Below, one piece after another: positions 15,004 to 22,021 of a stretch of 35,260 nt of DNA (positions are counted from its first letter, which is position 1; every line of letters begins with the position of its first letter). Below the pieces are notes generated by a model. That model did not search any database, had not been told where the DNA came from, and saw nothing but the letters and a program-made list of their open reading frames with translations. A program made the translations under genes and the position numbers. Origin of the DNA: Candidatus Kuenenbacteria bacterium (GTDB lineage: Bacteria; Patescibacteriota; Patescibacteriia; UBA2196; GWA2-42-15); contig JAAZMX010000034.1 in assembly GCA_012798565.1 (NCBI GenBank), positions 1 through 35,260 of the forward strand, written 5' to 3'.

Positions 15004-15441
15004 TTAACCTTCATAAACATCAATTTTTTGGCCGGCGGGCAGGGTAATGATTGCTTTTTTCCAATTTTTTAGATAGCCGGTGGTGTTTTTGCCGGTACGC
15101 ACCTTTTTACCGCGTTGATTAGCAATCATTATTTTCGTCGGTTTGACATTGTAAATATCTTCAATCGCTTTTTTGATAGCGGTTTTGGTGGCGGATTTGG
15201 CAACAGAAAAAACATATTGATTATAAGCGCCGAGTAAGGAAGATTTTTCAGTGATGAGAGGATGAACCAGCTGGTGGTAGGCTAGACTATGGACGCGCAC
15301 CAGAGAAGATTTTTTGGATTTATTTTCTGTTTCACGATTTGGCTTGGAGGAATTATCGGTTGCAACCACAAAATCGTCAGCCTTTTGGGTGGTGGTCTCT
15401 TTTTTATTTTTTTCGTTTTTGCCTAAGCCGAATAAAGCCAT
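15004..15441 (-). CDS. rplW: Ribosomal protein L23 (uL23) with N-terminal extension
   Basis: 145 residues against about 95 for a standard L23. The L23 core starts near residue 55 (HQLVHPLITEKSSLL) and contains FSVAKSATKTAIKKAIEDIY and NVKPTKIMI. The first 50 residues are Lys/Ser/Thr-rich and probably disordered. L23 sits at the tunnel exit and docks trigger factor and SRP. The start has no ribosome site; no better internal ATG exists before the core. Confidence 0.94.
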   Translation of the reverse strand: MALFGLGKNEKNKKETTTQKADDFVVATDNSSKPNRETENKSKKSSLVRVHSLAYHQLVHPLITEKSSLLGAYNQYVFSVAKSATKTAIKKAIEDIYNVKPTKIMIANQRGKKVRTGKNTTGYLKNWKKAIITLPAGQKIDVYEG

Positions 15442-15445
15442 ATGA

Positions 15446-16174
15446 TTAGTGGAGATAAGTTTTTTCGATTACGGACAAGCTGTCTTCAGATAAAAGCAGA
15501 TTTTTAGCATCAAGAATATCGATTACATTCAGGGAATTGGCCCCAAGCACTTTGACGCCCGGGATATTGCGGGCAACTCTGGAGACGGATTTGGTATTGG
15601 CGCCAGCGACAACCAAAAGAGAAAGTCGGTAATTTTTTAGGTCTTCTTTTCTGGTCGTGGTTGATTTTTTGGTTTTCTTTTCATCGTCGTCAGCGCTGGA
15701 TTTAGTTTTAGCTGAAGATAATCTGAGAGCGTCTTTCAAATTTAAAATTAATTGGGTAAAATTTTTAGTTTTCCATTCAGGCAGATTGAGCTCGTCAACT
15801 AAAATAAGAGCTTGGTCTTTGGCACGGTCAGTCAGACAGGAGAAAAGAGCTTGGCATTTCATTTTTTTATTAATCTTTTGAGAAAAATTACGGGTGTTTC
15901 TCGGACCAAAAGTGACGCCACCACCGACCCAGAGAGGAGAACGAGAGGAGCCATGGCGAGCACGGCCAGTGCCTTTTTGGCGCCAAGGTTTTTTGCCGCC
16001 CCCACGTACTTCATCTTTGGTTTTGGTATGGGCCAAGACTGGTCGAGCATTGGCCATTTGGGCGACGGCGGTTTGGTGAACAAGCTCGGGATTAATTTTC
16101 ACATCAAAGACAGCCGGATTGAGATTGACTTCTTTCACGACAGATCCAGATTGATTGTAGACTGGGTATGACAT
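15446..16174 (-). CDS. rplD: Ribosomal protein L4 (uL4) with charged insertion
   Basis: 242 residues. GGGKKPWRQKGTGRARHGSS and SPLWVGGGVTFGPRNT are L4 signatures, and the end NVIDILDAKNLLLSEDSL is typical. A Lys/Asp/Thr-rich insertion (about residues 150-170, DDDEKKTKKS) interrupts the C-terminal domain. L4 lines the exit tunnel and in E. coli represses the S10 operon; the long rplC leader upstream is where such control could act. Confidence 0.95.
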   Translation of the reverse strand: MSYPVYNQSGSVVKEVNLNPAVFDVKINPELVHQTAVAQMANARPVLAHTKTKDEVRGGGKKPWRQKGTGRARHGSSRSPLWVGGGVTFGPRNTRNFSQKINKKMKCQALFSCLTDRAKDQALILVDELNLPEWKTKNFTQLILNLKDALRLSSAKTKSSADDDEKKTKKSTTTRKEDLKNYRLSLLVVAGANTKSVSRVARNIPGVKVLGANSLNVIDILDAKNLLLSEDSLSVIEKTYLH

Positions 16175-16179
16175 AAAAA

Positions 16180-16899
16180 TTAAGCGTTTTGATTGTCAGT
16201 TGATTTGGGTGATTCGGCATTAGCCGCTTCAATCGTGGCTGGTTGCTGTTCTGTAGCAGTTGTGGCAGTTGGTTGAAGGACATTTAATTGACCAGGGCCG
16301 GAAATAATCAGCAGTCCGTTTTTGGCTCCAGGCACGGCACCTTTGACATAGAGCAAATTGGCGCTAGCGTCAATTTTGGCGATTGTTAAATTCTTTACAG
16401 AAACTTTTTCGGCGCCCATGTGGCCAGGCATGCGGACGCCGGGGAAAACGCGAGCTGGTTCGCAGGGACTAATCGAACCGGAAGTGCGGACCTGATCTTT
16501 GGTACCATGGGTTTTGTTGTGACCGTGAAAGCCATGTCTTTTGACGACACCCTGAAAACCTTTGCCTTTGGAAAAGCCAGTTATTTTTACTTTATCACCG
16601 ACAGCAAAAGCTTCCACGGAAATATTATCACCGGGATGCAAATCAACCAATTCATCAGTGCGGAATTCTTTTAAATATTGTAAATTACCGAAGCCACCAG
16701 TTTGACCAAGCTCTCTTTTTTTGAGCTTTTTAACACCAGGCAAACCCAAAAGAGCGGCGTTGTAACCGTCCGGACTGTCGGTCGTTTTAATTTTAACAAT
16801 CGGGCAAGGCTTGGCTTCGATAATCGTTACCGGGGTAACGTTGCCTTCGTCGGAAAAGATTTGGGTCATGCCTTTTTTAAGCCCTAGGATGAATTTCAT
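16180..16899 (-). CDS. rplC: Ribosomal protein L3 (uL3) with Gln/Thr-rich tail
   Basis: 239 residues. MKFILGLKKGMTQIFSDEG, GFSKGKGFQGVVKRHGFHG and SPCEPARVFPGVRMPGHMG are L3 signatures. After the core, about 35 residues rich in Ala, Thr, Gln and Asn form a probable disordered tail. L3 starts large-subunit assembly. It is preceded by a 231-base gap with its own probable promoter, so it may be the first gene of the main transcript, separate from rpsJ. Confidence 0.96.
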   Translation of the reverse strand: MKFILGLKKGMTQIFSDEGNVTPVTIIEAKPCPIVKIKTTDSPDGYNAALLGLPGVKKLKKRELGQTGGFGNLQYLKEFRTDELVDLHPGDNISVEAFAVGDKVKITGFSKGKGFQGVVKRHGFHGHNKTHGTKDQVRTSGSISPCEPARVFPGVRMPGHMGAEKVSVKNLTIAKIDASANLLYVKGAVPGAKNGLLIISGPGQLNVLQPTATTATEQQPATIEAANAESPKSTDNQNA

Positions 16900-17089
16900 A
16901 TTTTAGGCTAGTATAAAACAAAAATCCGGTCATAATAAACCAGATATAAAACATAAAATCGAGTCAGTTTTATAGTCTCTTATCTAATTTATTATTATCT
17001 CTTTCTACCTCGCCTTAAGAATCAGCAAATGGTTTCCCCAAACAGGGATCTTATTTGGTTTCCTAAACGATTTATTATTTTGTTATTTT
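16900..17089 (-). promoter_or_regulatory. Long untranslated leader of rplC
   Basis: About 180 bases between the predicted start near 17083 and the rplC ATG, with no gene. It is A/T-rich and contains two direct copies of GGAAACCA about 27 bases apart and a weak CCAAA/TTTGG pair. No known leader class is recognised. Its position before rplC-rplD makes it the natural place for autogenous control. Confidence 0.35.
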
Positions 17090-17118
17090 AAATTACACTA
17101 AATGATGTTTTTTGTCAA
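17090..17118 (-). promoter_or_regulatory. Probable promoter of the rplC-secY operon
   Basis: On the minus strand a perfect TTGACA (17118-17113), 17 bases, then TAATTT (17095-17090), just after the rpsJ stop. It would give the ribosomal operon its own start independent of tuf and rpsJ. Confidence 0.6.
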
Positions 17119-17130
17119 ATAGGACAAAAA

Positions 17131-17490
17131 TTACATTTTGATTTCGATATCTACACCACTTGGCAGAGCCAGATTGGTCAGGTCATTAATAGTCGTGCCT
17201 TTGGGGTCATAGATATCAATCAATCTTTTATGAACGCGCATCTCAAACTGTTCGCGGGAATCTTTGTGCACAAAAGTGGAGCGATTGACAGTGTATTTGG
17301 TCTTTTCGGTGGGCAGGGGTACCGGGCCCTTGATCTGGGCTTGGCTTCTTTTGGCAGTGTCAATGATAGTTTTGGTGGCCCGATCAATGATTTTATGATC
17401 AAAAGCTTTTACCTTGATTCTGATTTTTGGTTTGACATCCTCCTCGGTTGAGGTGGGCTTGATATTGTTTTTTTTGTTAACTTCGACCAT
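17131..17490 (-). CDS. rpsJ: Ribosomal protein S10 (uS10)
   Basis: 119 residues. The S10 core starts near residue 22 ([19 protein letters not shown]) and contains [31 protein letters not shown] (in part: GPVPLPTEK) and [14 protein letters not shown] at the end. The first 20 residues are an Asn/Lys/Glu-rich extension. It is separated from tuf by a terminator and from rplC by a promoter, so it may be mostly read from partial tuf readthrough or from a promoter I do not see in the 40-base spacer. Confidence 0.95.
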   Translation of the reverse strand: MVEVNKKNNIKPTSTEEDVKPKIRIKVKAFDHKIIDRATKTIIDTAKRSQAQIKGPVPLPTEKTKYTVNRSTFVHKDSREQFEMRVHKRLIDIYDPKGTTINDLTNLALPSGVDIEIKM

Positions 17491-17529
17491 ATGGGCTAAG
17501 AGCTTATGATAATTAGATAAATAAAATTT

Positions 17530-17567
17530 TTAAACAATCAAACCCCGCTCTTCGCGAAGGGCGGGGT
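17530..17567 (-). terminator. Terminator of tuf
   Basis: ACCCCGC (17542-17548) pairs with GCGGGGT (17561-17567), with further pairing across cttcgcgaag in between. The minus strand then reads TTTGATTGTTTAAAAATTTT. It starts five bases after the tuf stop. Leaky termination here would feed rpsJ. Confidence 0.75.
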
Positions 17568-17572
17568 GAAGA

Positions 17573-18775
17573 TTATTTAAGAATCTTGGTGATGGCACCG
17601 GCACCAACGGTCTTGCCGCCCTCGCGGATAGCAAAGCGTTGCTGTTCTTCCAGTGCGATCGGATGAATCAAAACGACTTTTAAAGTAATGGTGTCGCCAG
17701 GCATAACCATTTCCGTGCCTTCTGGCAGGATAACTTCACCAGTGACATCAGTAGTGCGGATATAAAACTGTGGTTTATAGCCCTTGAAAAATGGGGTATG
17801 ACGGCCACCTTCTTCTTTGCTCAAGATGTAAACCTGGCATTCGAATTCGGTATGTGGAGTAACAGAACCGGGTTTGGCTAAAACTTGGCCGCGCATAACA
17901 TCTTCTTTTCTGGTGCCACGGAGTAAAAGACCGGCGTTATCACCAGCTTGGCCTTCATCTAGCTGTTTGTTGAACATTTCAATACCGGTAACAACCGTTT
18001 TTTGGGTGTCTTTCAAACCGATTATTTCCATTTCTTCATTTAACTTGACGATGCCCCTTTCTATTCTACCTGTAACGACAGTGCCGCGACCTTCAATGGT
18101 AAAAATGTCTTCAACCGGCATCAAAAATGGCTTGTCAGTTGTTCTAATCGGATCGGGAATGTATTCATCCAATTTATTCAAAAGTTCCCCAATAGCTTTG
18201 AAATTCTCATCTTCCTTGTTGCCAGCTTGGGCGGCTTCCAGAGCTTTCAAGGCAGAGCCTCTGATGATAGGCGTAGTATCGCCAGGGAATTCATATTTTT
18301 TGAGCAGGTCACGGATTTCTTCTTCGACCAAGTCAATCAATTCTTTGTCATCAACCTGATCGACTTTATTCAAGAAAACAACGATGTAAGGCACGCCGAC
18401 CTGGTGGGCCAAGAGAATGTGTTCTCTGGTTTGGGGCATGGGGCCGTCAGCGGCGGAAACGACCAGAATGGATCCATCCATTTGGGCGGCGCCGGTGATC
18501 ATATTTTTGATATAATCAGCATGGCCAGGACAATCAATATGGGCATAATGTCTTTTGGCGGTTTCATACTCCACGTGAGTAGTAGCAATGGTAATACCAC
18601 GCTCTCTTTCTTCTGGAGAGTTGTCGATTTGGTCGACCGATTTGTCTTGAGCCGTACCGCCAGTCGCTTTGATATAAGAAAGGAGAGCAGCGGTCAAGGT
18701 TGTTTTGCCGTGATCAACGTGGCCGATAGTGCCAACATTGACATGAGGCTTGATTCTTTCAAATTTACCAGCCAT
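17573..18775 (-). CDS. tuf: Elongation factor Tu
   Basis: 400 residues from [18 protein letters not shown]; the open frame upstream belongs to the leader. The GTPase motifs are GHVDHGKT, the switch [21 protein letters not shown] and NKVD. Domains 2 and 3 are complete, with [14 protein letters not shown] and the end [19 protein letters not shown]-Tu brings aminoacyl-tRNA to the ribosome. It has its own strong promoter, a 165-base structured leader and its own terminator. fusA and rpsL/rpsG, often beside tuf, are not within the window. Confidence 0.98.
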   Translation of the reverse strand: MAGKFERIKPHVNVGTIGHVDHGKTTLTAALLSYIKATGGTAQDKSVDQIDNSPEERERGITIATTHVEYETAKRHYAHIDCPGHADYIKNMITGAAQMDGSILVVSAADGPMPQTREHILLAHQVGVPYIVVFLNKVDQVDDKELIDLVEEEIRDLLKKYEFPGDTTPIIRGSALKALEAAQAGNKEDENFKAIGELLNKLDEYIPDPIRTTDKPFLMPVEDIFTIEGRGTVVTGRIERGIVKLNEEMEIIGLKDTQKTVVTGIEMFNKQLDEGQAGDNAGLLLRGTRKEDVMRGQVLAKPGSVTPHTEFECQVYILSKEEGGRHTPFFKGYKPQFYIRTTDVTGEVILPEGTEMVMPGDTITLKVVLIHPIALEEQQRFAIREGGKTVGAGAITKILK

Positions 18776-18939
18776 AGTGTAGCCTATGAATTTTAGCGGC
18801 CCCAGTGCTGCCCCAGAGGGGAAAGTCAAGGGTTATATACCAGCCGCTAATATTAATTTATTAGTTATTTTTTCAAATATGCCCAACCTCAGAAAACCCA
18901 TGGTTTTCCGGGATGAACAGAATTTATTAGATTGGTTTG
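18776..18939 (-). promoter_or_regulatory. Structured tuf leader RNA
   Basis: The leader has three visible structures. TTAGCGGC/GCCGCTAA (18793-18800 with 18843-18850) is a perfect 8-bp pair enclosing CCCC-aga-GGGG (18811-18821). GAAAACC/GGTTTTC (18892-18908) forms a small hairpin whose loop holds the ATG of a 22-codon upstream frame. The long pair lies between that frame's end and the tuf start. Control of tuf by folding or by the upstream frame is possible but not shown. Confidence 0.4.
18833..18901 (-). CDS. Possible 22-codon upstream reading frame in the tuf leader
   Basis: ATG at 18901-18899 to TAA at 18835-18833. The peptide begins MGFLRLGIFEKITNKL and ends with Ala-Ala-Gly-Ile. There is no ribosome site and no run of one amino acid, so it is not an obvious attenuation peptide. 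Its last codons overlap the 8-bp leader stem. It may be chance. Confidence 0.2.
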   Translation of the reverse strand: MGFLRLGIFEKITNKLILAAGI

Positions 18940-18945
18940 TTTTAT

Positions 18946-18973
18946 AGTATATCAATTTTTGGGAATATGTCAA
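18946..18973 (-). promoter_or_regulatory. Strong tuf promoter
   Basis: On the minus strand TTGACA (18973-18968), 16 bases, TATACT (18951-18946) preceded by TGA, an extended -10. Transcription would start near 18939. Confidence 0.8.
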
Positions 18974-18989
18974 ATTGGAAATAATCAAG

Positions 18990-19018
18990 TTGCTTTGTTT
19001 GCTGTTTTGAGTTAAAAT
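18990..19018 (+). promoter_or_regulatory. Leaderless promoter of the signal-peptidase-like gene
   Basis: TTGCTT (18990-18995), 17 bases, TAAAAT (19013-19018). The ATG at 19027 is eight bases beyond, so the message would begin at or next to its start codon. A TTG start at 19018 would lie within the -10 and is unlikely. Confidence 0.55.
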
Positions 19019-19026
19019 TGAGATAT

Positions 19027-19593
19027 ATGAAGGAAAATCAAAAAAATAAAGAAATAGAAGAGATCAGTACTTATAACACTTTTAAAGTTTTTGAGGATAT
19101 TTATCGAGAGGAAGGAGAAAAAGAAGATTATTGGCAGATAAAAGCCCCGGCTAAAAAAAGAGGAATGGGTGCAACCAGCCGGTTTTTGATTTTTGTTTTT
19201 ATTTTGTCAGTTTTGGGACTGGGCATTTATCCGGTTTTGGCATATTTTTTGAAGACGCCATATCCTTTGGTTGTGGTGGCGGAGGATAATTTGGCACCGG
19301 TAGTGGAGAAAAATGATCTGGTTTTGGTGCGCGGGCTGGTTGACAAGACAGAAATAGAACCCAATGATTTGGTGGTTTATGCCAGTGATATGACAGATAA
19401 TTCTAATTTATTGGTACAGAAAGTGGTAGATATAAACAGAGAGAAAGGGTTACTCATGGTCAAGGGCGAAGCAGCAGAATCAGCCGGCGAAGCAGTGGAA
19501 ATGAAGCAGGTGATGGGCAAGGTGGTGGGAGACGAAAAACCTTTCAGAGTGCCTTTTATGGGACAGTTGATTGGGTATCTGGCAGGGAAGTAG
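19027..19593 (+). CDS. Degenerate signal peptidase I-like (S26B/SipW fold) membrane protein
   Basis: 188 residues. A charged cytoplasmic N-terminus (1-50) is followed by one membrane helix (about 52-74) and a domain matching the SipW/archaeal type signal peptidase fold: LAPVVEKNDLVLVRG, IEPNDLVVYAS, VQKVVDINREKGLLMVKGEA and VMGKVVGDEKPFRVPFMG. In active members the first block reads S-x-M-x-P with the catalytic Ser, and the third begins H-R-V. Here these positions are Asn88 (DNLAP) and Gln131 (QKVV), so both catalytic residues are missing. It is probably inactive as a protease and may bind or guide substrates. The alternative is a different reaction on the same fold. Confidence 0.7.
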   Translation: MKENQKNKEIEEISTYNTFKVFEDIYREEGEKEDYWQIKAPAKKRGMGATSRFLIFVFILSVLGLGIYPVLAYFLKTPYPLVVVAEDNLAPVVEKNDLVLVRGLVDKTEIEPNDLVVYASDMTDNSNLLVQKVVDINREKGLLMVKGEAAESAGEAVEMKQVMGKVVGDEKPFRVPFMGQLIGYLAGK

Positions 19594-19595
19594 AG

Positions 19596-19681
19596 CATGA
19601 AGTCATTAAAGCATTAAAGCATGAAATCATTAAAGCATCCGCCTGCCGTTGGCGTCGCCTCAGGTGAATGGCGGGCAGGTT
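19596..19681. repeat. A/T decamer block plus GC-rich palindrome
   Basis: 19596-19632 has catgaagtca, ttaaagcatt and similar units of the A/T-rich repeat, almost the same as the block inside alaS. 19636-19678 is a GC-rich imperfect palindrome, CCTGCC...GGGCAGG, with inner gcgtcgcc. The rest of the gap up to 19769 is A/T-rich and shows nothing else. Confidence 0.6.
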
Positions 19682-19769
19682 TGAACACTAGAATATTAGA
19701 TATTTAGATTAGAGGCGGATAATTAGGAATTACGATTTAGAAAAAGATTATTAAATAAGTTTTTAATAT

Positions 19770-20234
19770 ATGGGAGATAAATATGGGGTAACGCCGGGTG
19801 ATTGGGTAAATCAAGTTGAGAATGGAGGCAACTTTATGAAAGAAAGCGCGCAGGCTGAGTGGTTTGAAAAGTTTGAGGTAAAAACGACAGCAGATTGGAA
19901 AGCTTTGTTATTAACAGAGCCAGCCAAAGCCAAAGAAGCTTTACAATATGTGATTGATAACAGAGATCATTTTCTACAGTATAATGATGGTTGGGTAAGG
20001 GATAGACATAAAGAATTGGGTAAGGCTAAGTTGAAAGCGGAGTTTGGAATAGCGGATACGGGAGAATTTCAGCAGGCGCTGAAAGAAGGAAAAATAGAGG
20101 GTGCCAAAAAGTGGCTAGAAGGCGTGATTAGATGTCATGAACAGAATGATCCAATAGTTGGTCATTATGGAGCAACTTGGGACAACTGGTTACGAGATAG
20201 AGAAGAAGAGCTGGAACAGGTTGAGAATAAATAA
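19770..20234 (+). CDS. Unknown protein with two copies of a W-[VL]-R-D-R module
   Basis: 154 residues, soluble, acidic/basic and probably all-helical; no family recognised. Two halves are similar: about residues 33-90 (KFEVKTTADWKALLLTEPAK ... GWVRDRHKELGK) and 92-150 (EFGIADTGEFQQALKEGKIE ... NWLRDREEELEQ). Each ends with W-V/L-R-D-R-x-x-E-L, so it is an internal duplication of about 55 residues. The first ATG (19770) keeps a plausible N-terminus. An in-frame ATG at 19836 has GGAGG seven bases upstream and would give 132 residues; either could be used. Confidence 0.6.
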   Translation: MGDKYGVTPGDWVNQVENGGNFMKESAQAEWFEKFEVKTTADWKALLLTEPAKAKEALQYVIDNRDHFLQYNDGWVRDRHKELGKAKLKAEFGIADTGEFQQALKEGKIEGAKKWLEGVIRCHEQNDPIVGHYGATWDNWLRDREEELEQVENK

Positions 20235-20250
20235 TCAGGTTATTAAACCT

Positions 20251-20290
20251 ATCCCGAGCCCCGCATGGGTTTGCGGGGTGAGGGATCCCG
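20251..20290. repeat. GC-rich palindrome, intergenic
   Basis: CCCCGC (20259-20264) pairs with GCGGGG (20273-20278), flanked by TCCC/GGGA. It could terminate the preceding gene, but there is no T-run; it resembles the other scattered palindromic elements. Confidence 0.5.
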
Positions 20291-20394
20291 TTTAGGCTAG
20301 TACTTATTAAAATCTAAGTTAGAATAAATAAATACGGGTTCCCTCGGCTTGGAACAGCCTAGTTTATTAATTAGTAGTTAAGCAGTATTTTTTG

Positions 20395-20434
20395 CCTGTT
20401 GAGTAAGTGAGTGAGCGAAGTCGCTCGGGACAGG
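20395..20434. repeat. Palindromic element just before glyS
   Basis: CCTGT...ACAGG (20395-20399, 20430-20434) encloses GAGCGA-ag-TCGCTC (20413-20426). It can be read in frame with glyS from a GTG at 20407, which would add a spurious-looking SERSRSGQ tail. The rest of the 20291-20394 spacer shows nothing recognisable and no T-box motif. Confidence 0.55.
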
Positions 20435-20454
20435 TTGCTGCAATAGCATTATTT

Positions 20455-21849
20455 ATGCAAGAAAAAGAATTAACTAAGATGGATAAATTGATTTCCCTTG
20501 CTAAGAGGCGGGGTTTTGTTTTTCAATCCTCGGAGATTTATGGTGGTTTTGGCAGTTGTTATGATTACGGACCTCTGGGCGTGGAATTGATTAACAATAT
20601 AAAGAAAGCCTGGTGGCAGGCGATGGTGCAAAAAAGGGATGATGTGGTCGGTTTGGATAGCGCGATCATCATGCATCCGAAAGTGTGGGAAGCATCGGGC
20701 CACGTGGAAAGCTTTGCTGATCCTTTGGTGGATTGCAAGAAATGTAAGAAGAGGTTCCGGGCGGATCATTTACTCGAAGCCGTTAGTATGAAACCGGATC
20801 TAGAAGCGCACAAAGAGCCGCCCAAAAGTATCAAAGATATTGTCTGTCCCGAATGCGGTGGGGAATTGACCGAGCCGAGAAATTTTAATTTGTTAATGAA
20901 AACATTTATTGGCGCGGTGGAAGACGCGACCTCGTTGGCATATTTACGAGGCGAGACCTGTCAGGGTATTTATGTAAATTTCAAGAATATCCTGGACAGT
21001 TCCAGACAAAAATTACCTTTTGGCATTGCCCAAATCGGTAAGGCCTTTCGGAATGAAATCACGCCGGGGAATTATATTTTCCGCACGCGTGAATTTGAGC
21101 AGATGGAGATGCAGTTTTTCGTGAATCCCAAAGAGGCGGATAAATGGTATGACTATTGGAAAGAGCAGAGGATGAAATGGTACAAAGATTTGGGTATGAA
21201 AGATGAATTTATCCGTTGGCGGCGGCACAGCAAGGAAGAATTGGCGCATTATGCCAAAGCGGCCTGGGATATTGAATTTGATTCGCCCTTTGGCGGCTGG
21301 AAAGAATTGGCTGGGGTGCACAATCGGAGTGACTGGGATTTGAGCCGGCACTCGCAGTATTCGGGAGTGGATTTGAGTTATATTGATCCAGTGACTAATG
21401 AAAAGTATGTGCCTTATATTGTAGAAACATCAGACGGAGCGGGTCGGGCGATGTTGGCGTTTCTCTTGAATGGCTATGAAGAAGTAGAGACGCGTTCGGG
21501 TGATGAGGAAGCCAAGCACGAAAAAGAAGTCGTTTTGCATTTGCATAAAAGTTTGGCGCCGATCAAGGTGGCGGTTTTGCCGTTGAGTAAAAAAGAAGAA
21601 TTACAAAGAGTGGCGCATGAGATTAAAGATAATTTGGCGGAAAATTGGATGACGCAGTATGATGAGACTGGCTCGATTGGCAAACGTTATCGGAGGCAAG
21701 ATGAAATTGGCACGCCATATTGCGTGACCGTTGATTTTGAAACCGCCAATGATAAAAAGGTGACGGTGAGAGATATTCTGACGATGGGACAGGAACGGAT
21801 TGCTATTGGTGAATTAAAAGATTATCTGCGAGAGAAGCTGGAGAAGTAG
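20455..21849 (+). CDS. glyS: Glycyl-tRNA synthetase, alpha2 (eukaryote/archaea-like) type
   Basis: 464 residues, a class II synthetase joining glycine to tRNA-Gly. KRRGFVFQSSEIYGGFGSCYDYGPLGVEL is the N-terminal signature (in part: SSEIYGGFGSCYDYGPLG). A zinc insertion has CKKCKKRFRADH and CPECGGEL. Motif 2 is GIAQIGKAFRNEITPGN with FRTREFEQMEM, and motif 3 is ETSDGAGRAMLAFL. The C-terminal anticodon-binding domain starts near APIKVAVLPLSKK. This is the single-chain type, not the GlyQ/GlyS tetramer. The start at 20455 or the ATG at 20479 (MDKLISLAKRRGF, the usual start) are both possible; a longer frame comes from the palindrome. Confidence 0.96.
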   Translation: MQEKELTKMDKLISLAKRRGFVFQSSEIYGGFGSCYDYGPLGVELINNIKKAWWQAMVQKRDDVVGLDSAIIMHPKVWEASGHVESFADPLVDCKKCKKRFRADHLLEAVSMKPDLEAHKEPPKSIKDIVCPECGGELTEPRNFNLLMKTFIGAVEDATSLAYLRGETCQGIYVNFKNILDSSRQKLPFGIAQIGKAFRNEITPGNYIFRTREFEQMEMQFFVNPKEADKWYDYWKEQRMKWYKDLGMKDEFIRWRRHSKEELAHYAKAAWDIEFDSPFGGWKELAGVHNRSDWDLSRHSQYSGVDLSYIDPVTNEKYVPYIVETSDGAGRAMLAFLLNGYEEVETRSGDEEAKHEKEVVLHLHKSLAPIKVAVLPLSKKEELQRVAHEIKDNLAENWMTQYDETGSIGKRYRRQDEIGTPYCVTVDFETANDKKVTVRDILTMGQERIAIGELKDYLREKLEK

Positions 21850-21888
21850 CTAGTAACTTGTAACTAGTAAAAGGAAAAAATTATTAAA

Positions 21889-21984
21889 TTGCTTCCGCCG
21901 GCTGGCGGATTGTTTTATTGTTGCTGGACGTGGCGCGTGAGCGTCCCCTCCTCAGTCGAGGAGGGGGTAGGGGGTGGTGCTGAT
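21889..21984. repeat. Two palindromic elements, one with the mnmA-type stem
   Basis: TCCGCC/GGCGGA (21894-21909) is a short hairpin. CCCCTCCTC-agtc-GAGGAGGGG (21945-21966) has exactly the 9-bp stem found inside mnmA at 27127-27147, and both have a CACCACCC arm beside them (here GGGTGGTG on plus). This is an intergenic copy of the element that lies in frame in mnmA. Confidence 0.7.
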
Positions 21985-21994
21985 TAATAAATAT

Positions 21995-22021
21995 TTGGTT
22001 CAATCTGCAGGATTGAACCAA
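21995..22021 (+). promoter_or_regulatory. Perfect 11-bp hairpin ending at a start codon
   Basis: TTGGTTCAATC (21995-22005), loop tgcag, GATTGAACCAA (22011-22021). The last A is the first base of the ATG at 22021. It could hide that start, serve as an operator, or be a terminator without T-run; the gene could instead begin at 22036. Confidence 0.5.

Noticed and set aside
6309-17490. UGA recoded as glycine (Gracilibacteria-type code)
   Set aside because: TGA serves as a stop (for example at 23089-23091 and 26648-26650), and no conserved protein needs UGA read as Gly.
18227-18796. Plus-strand reading frame of 189 codons across tuf
   Set aside because: Antisense to the EF-Tu GTPase domain; a by-product of its codon use.
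20291-20454. T-box or glycine riboswitch upstream of glyS
   Set aside because: No T-box AGGGUGGNACCGCG-like sequence and no paired glycine aptamer motifs; only palindromic repeats and A/T-rich sequence.
20407-20454. Longer GlyRS start with SERSRSGQ tail
   Set aside because: These codons lie in a palindromic repeat; the usual GlyRS begins at MDKLISLAKRRGF, so the extension is probably not translated.
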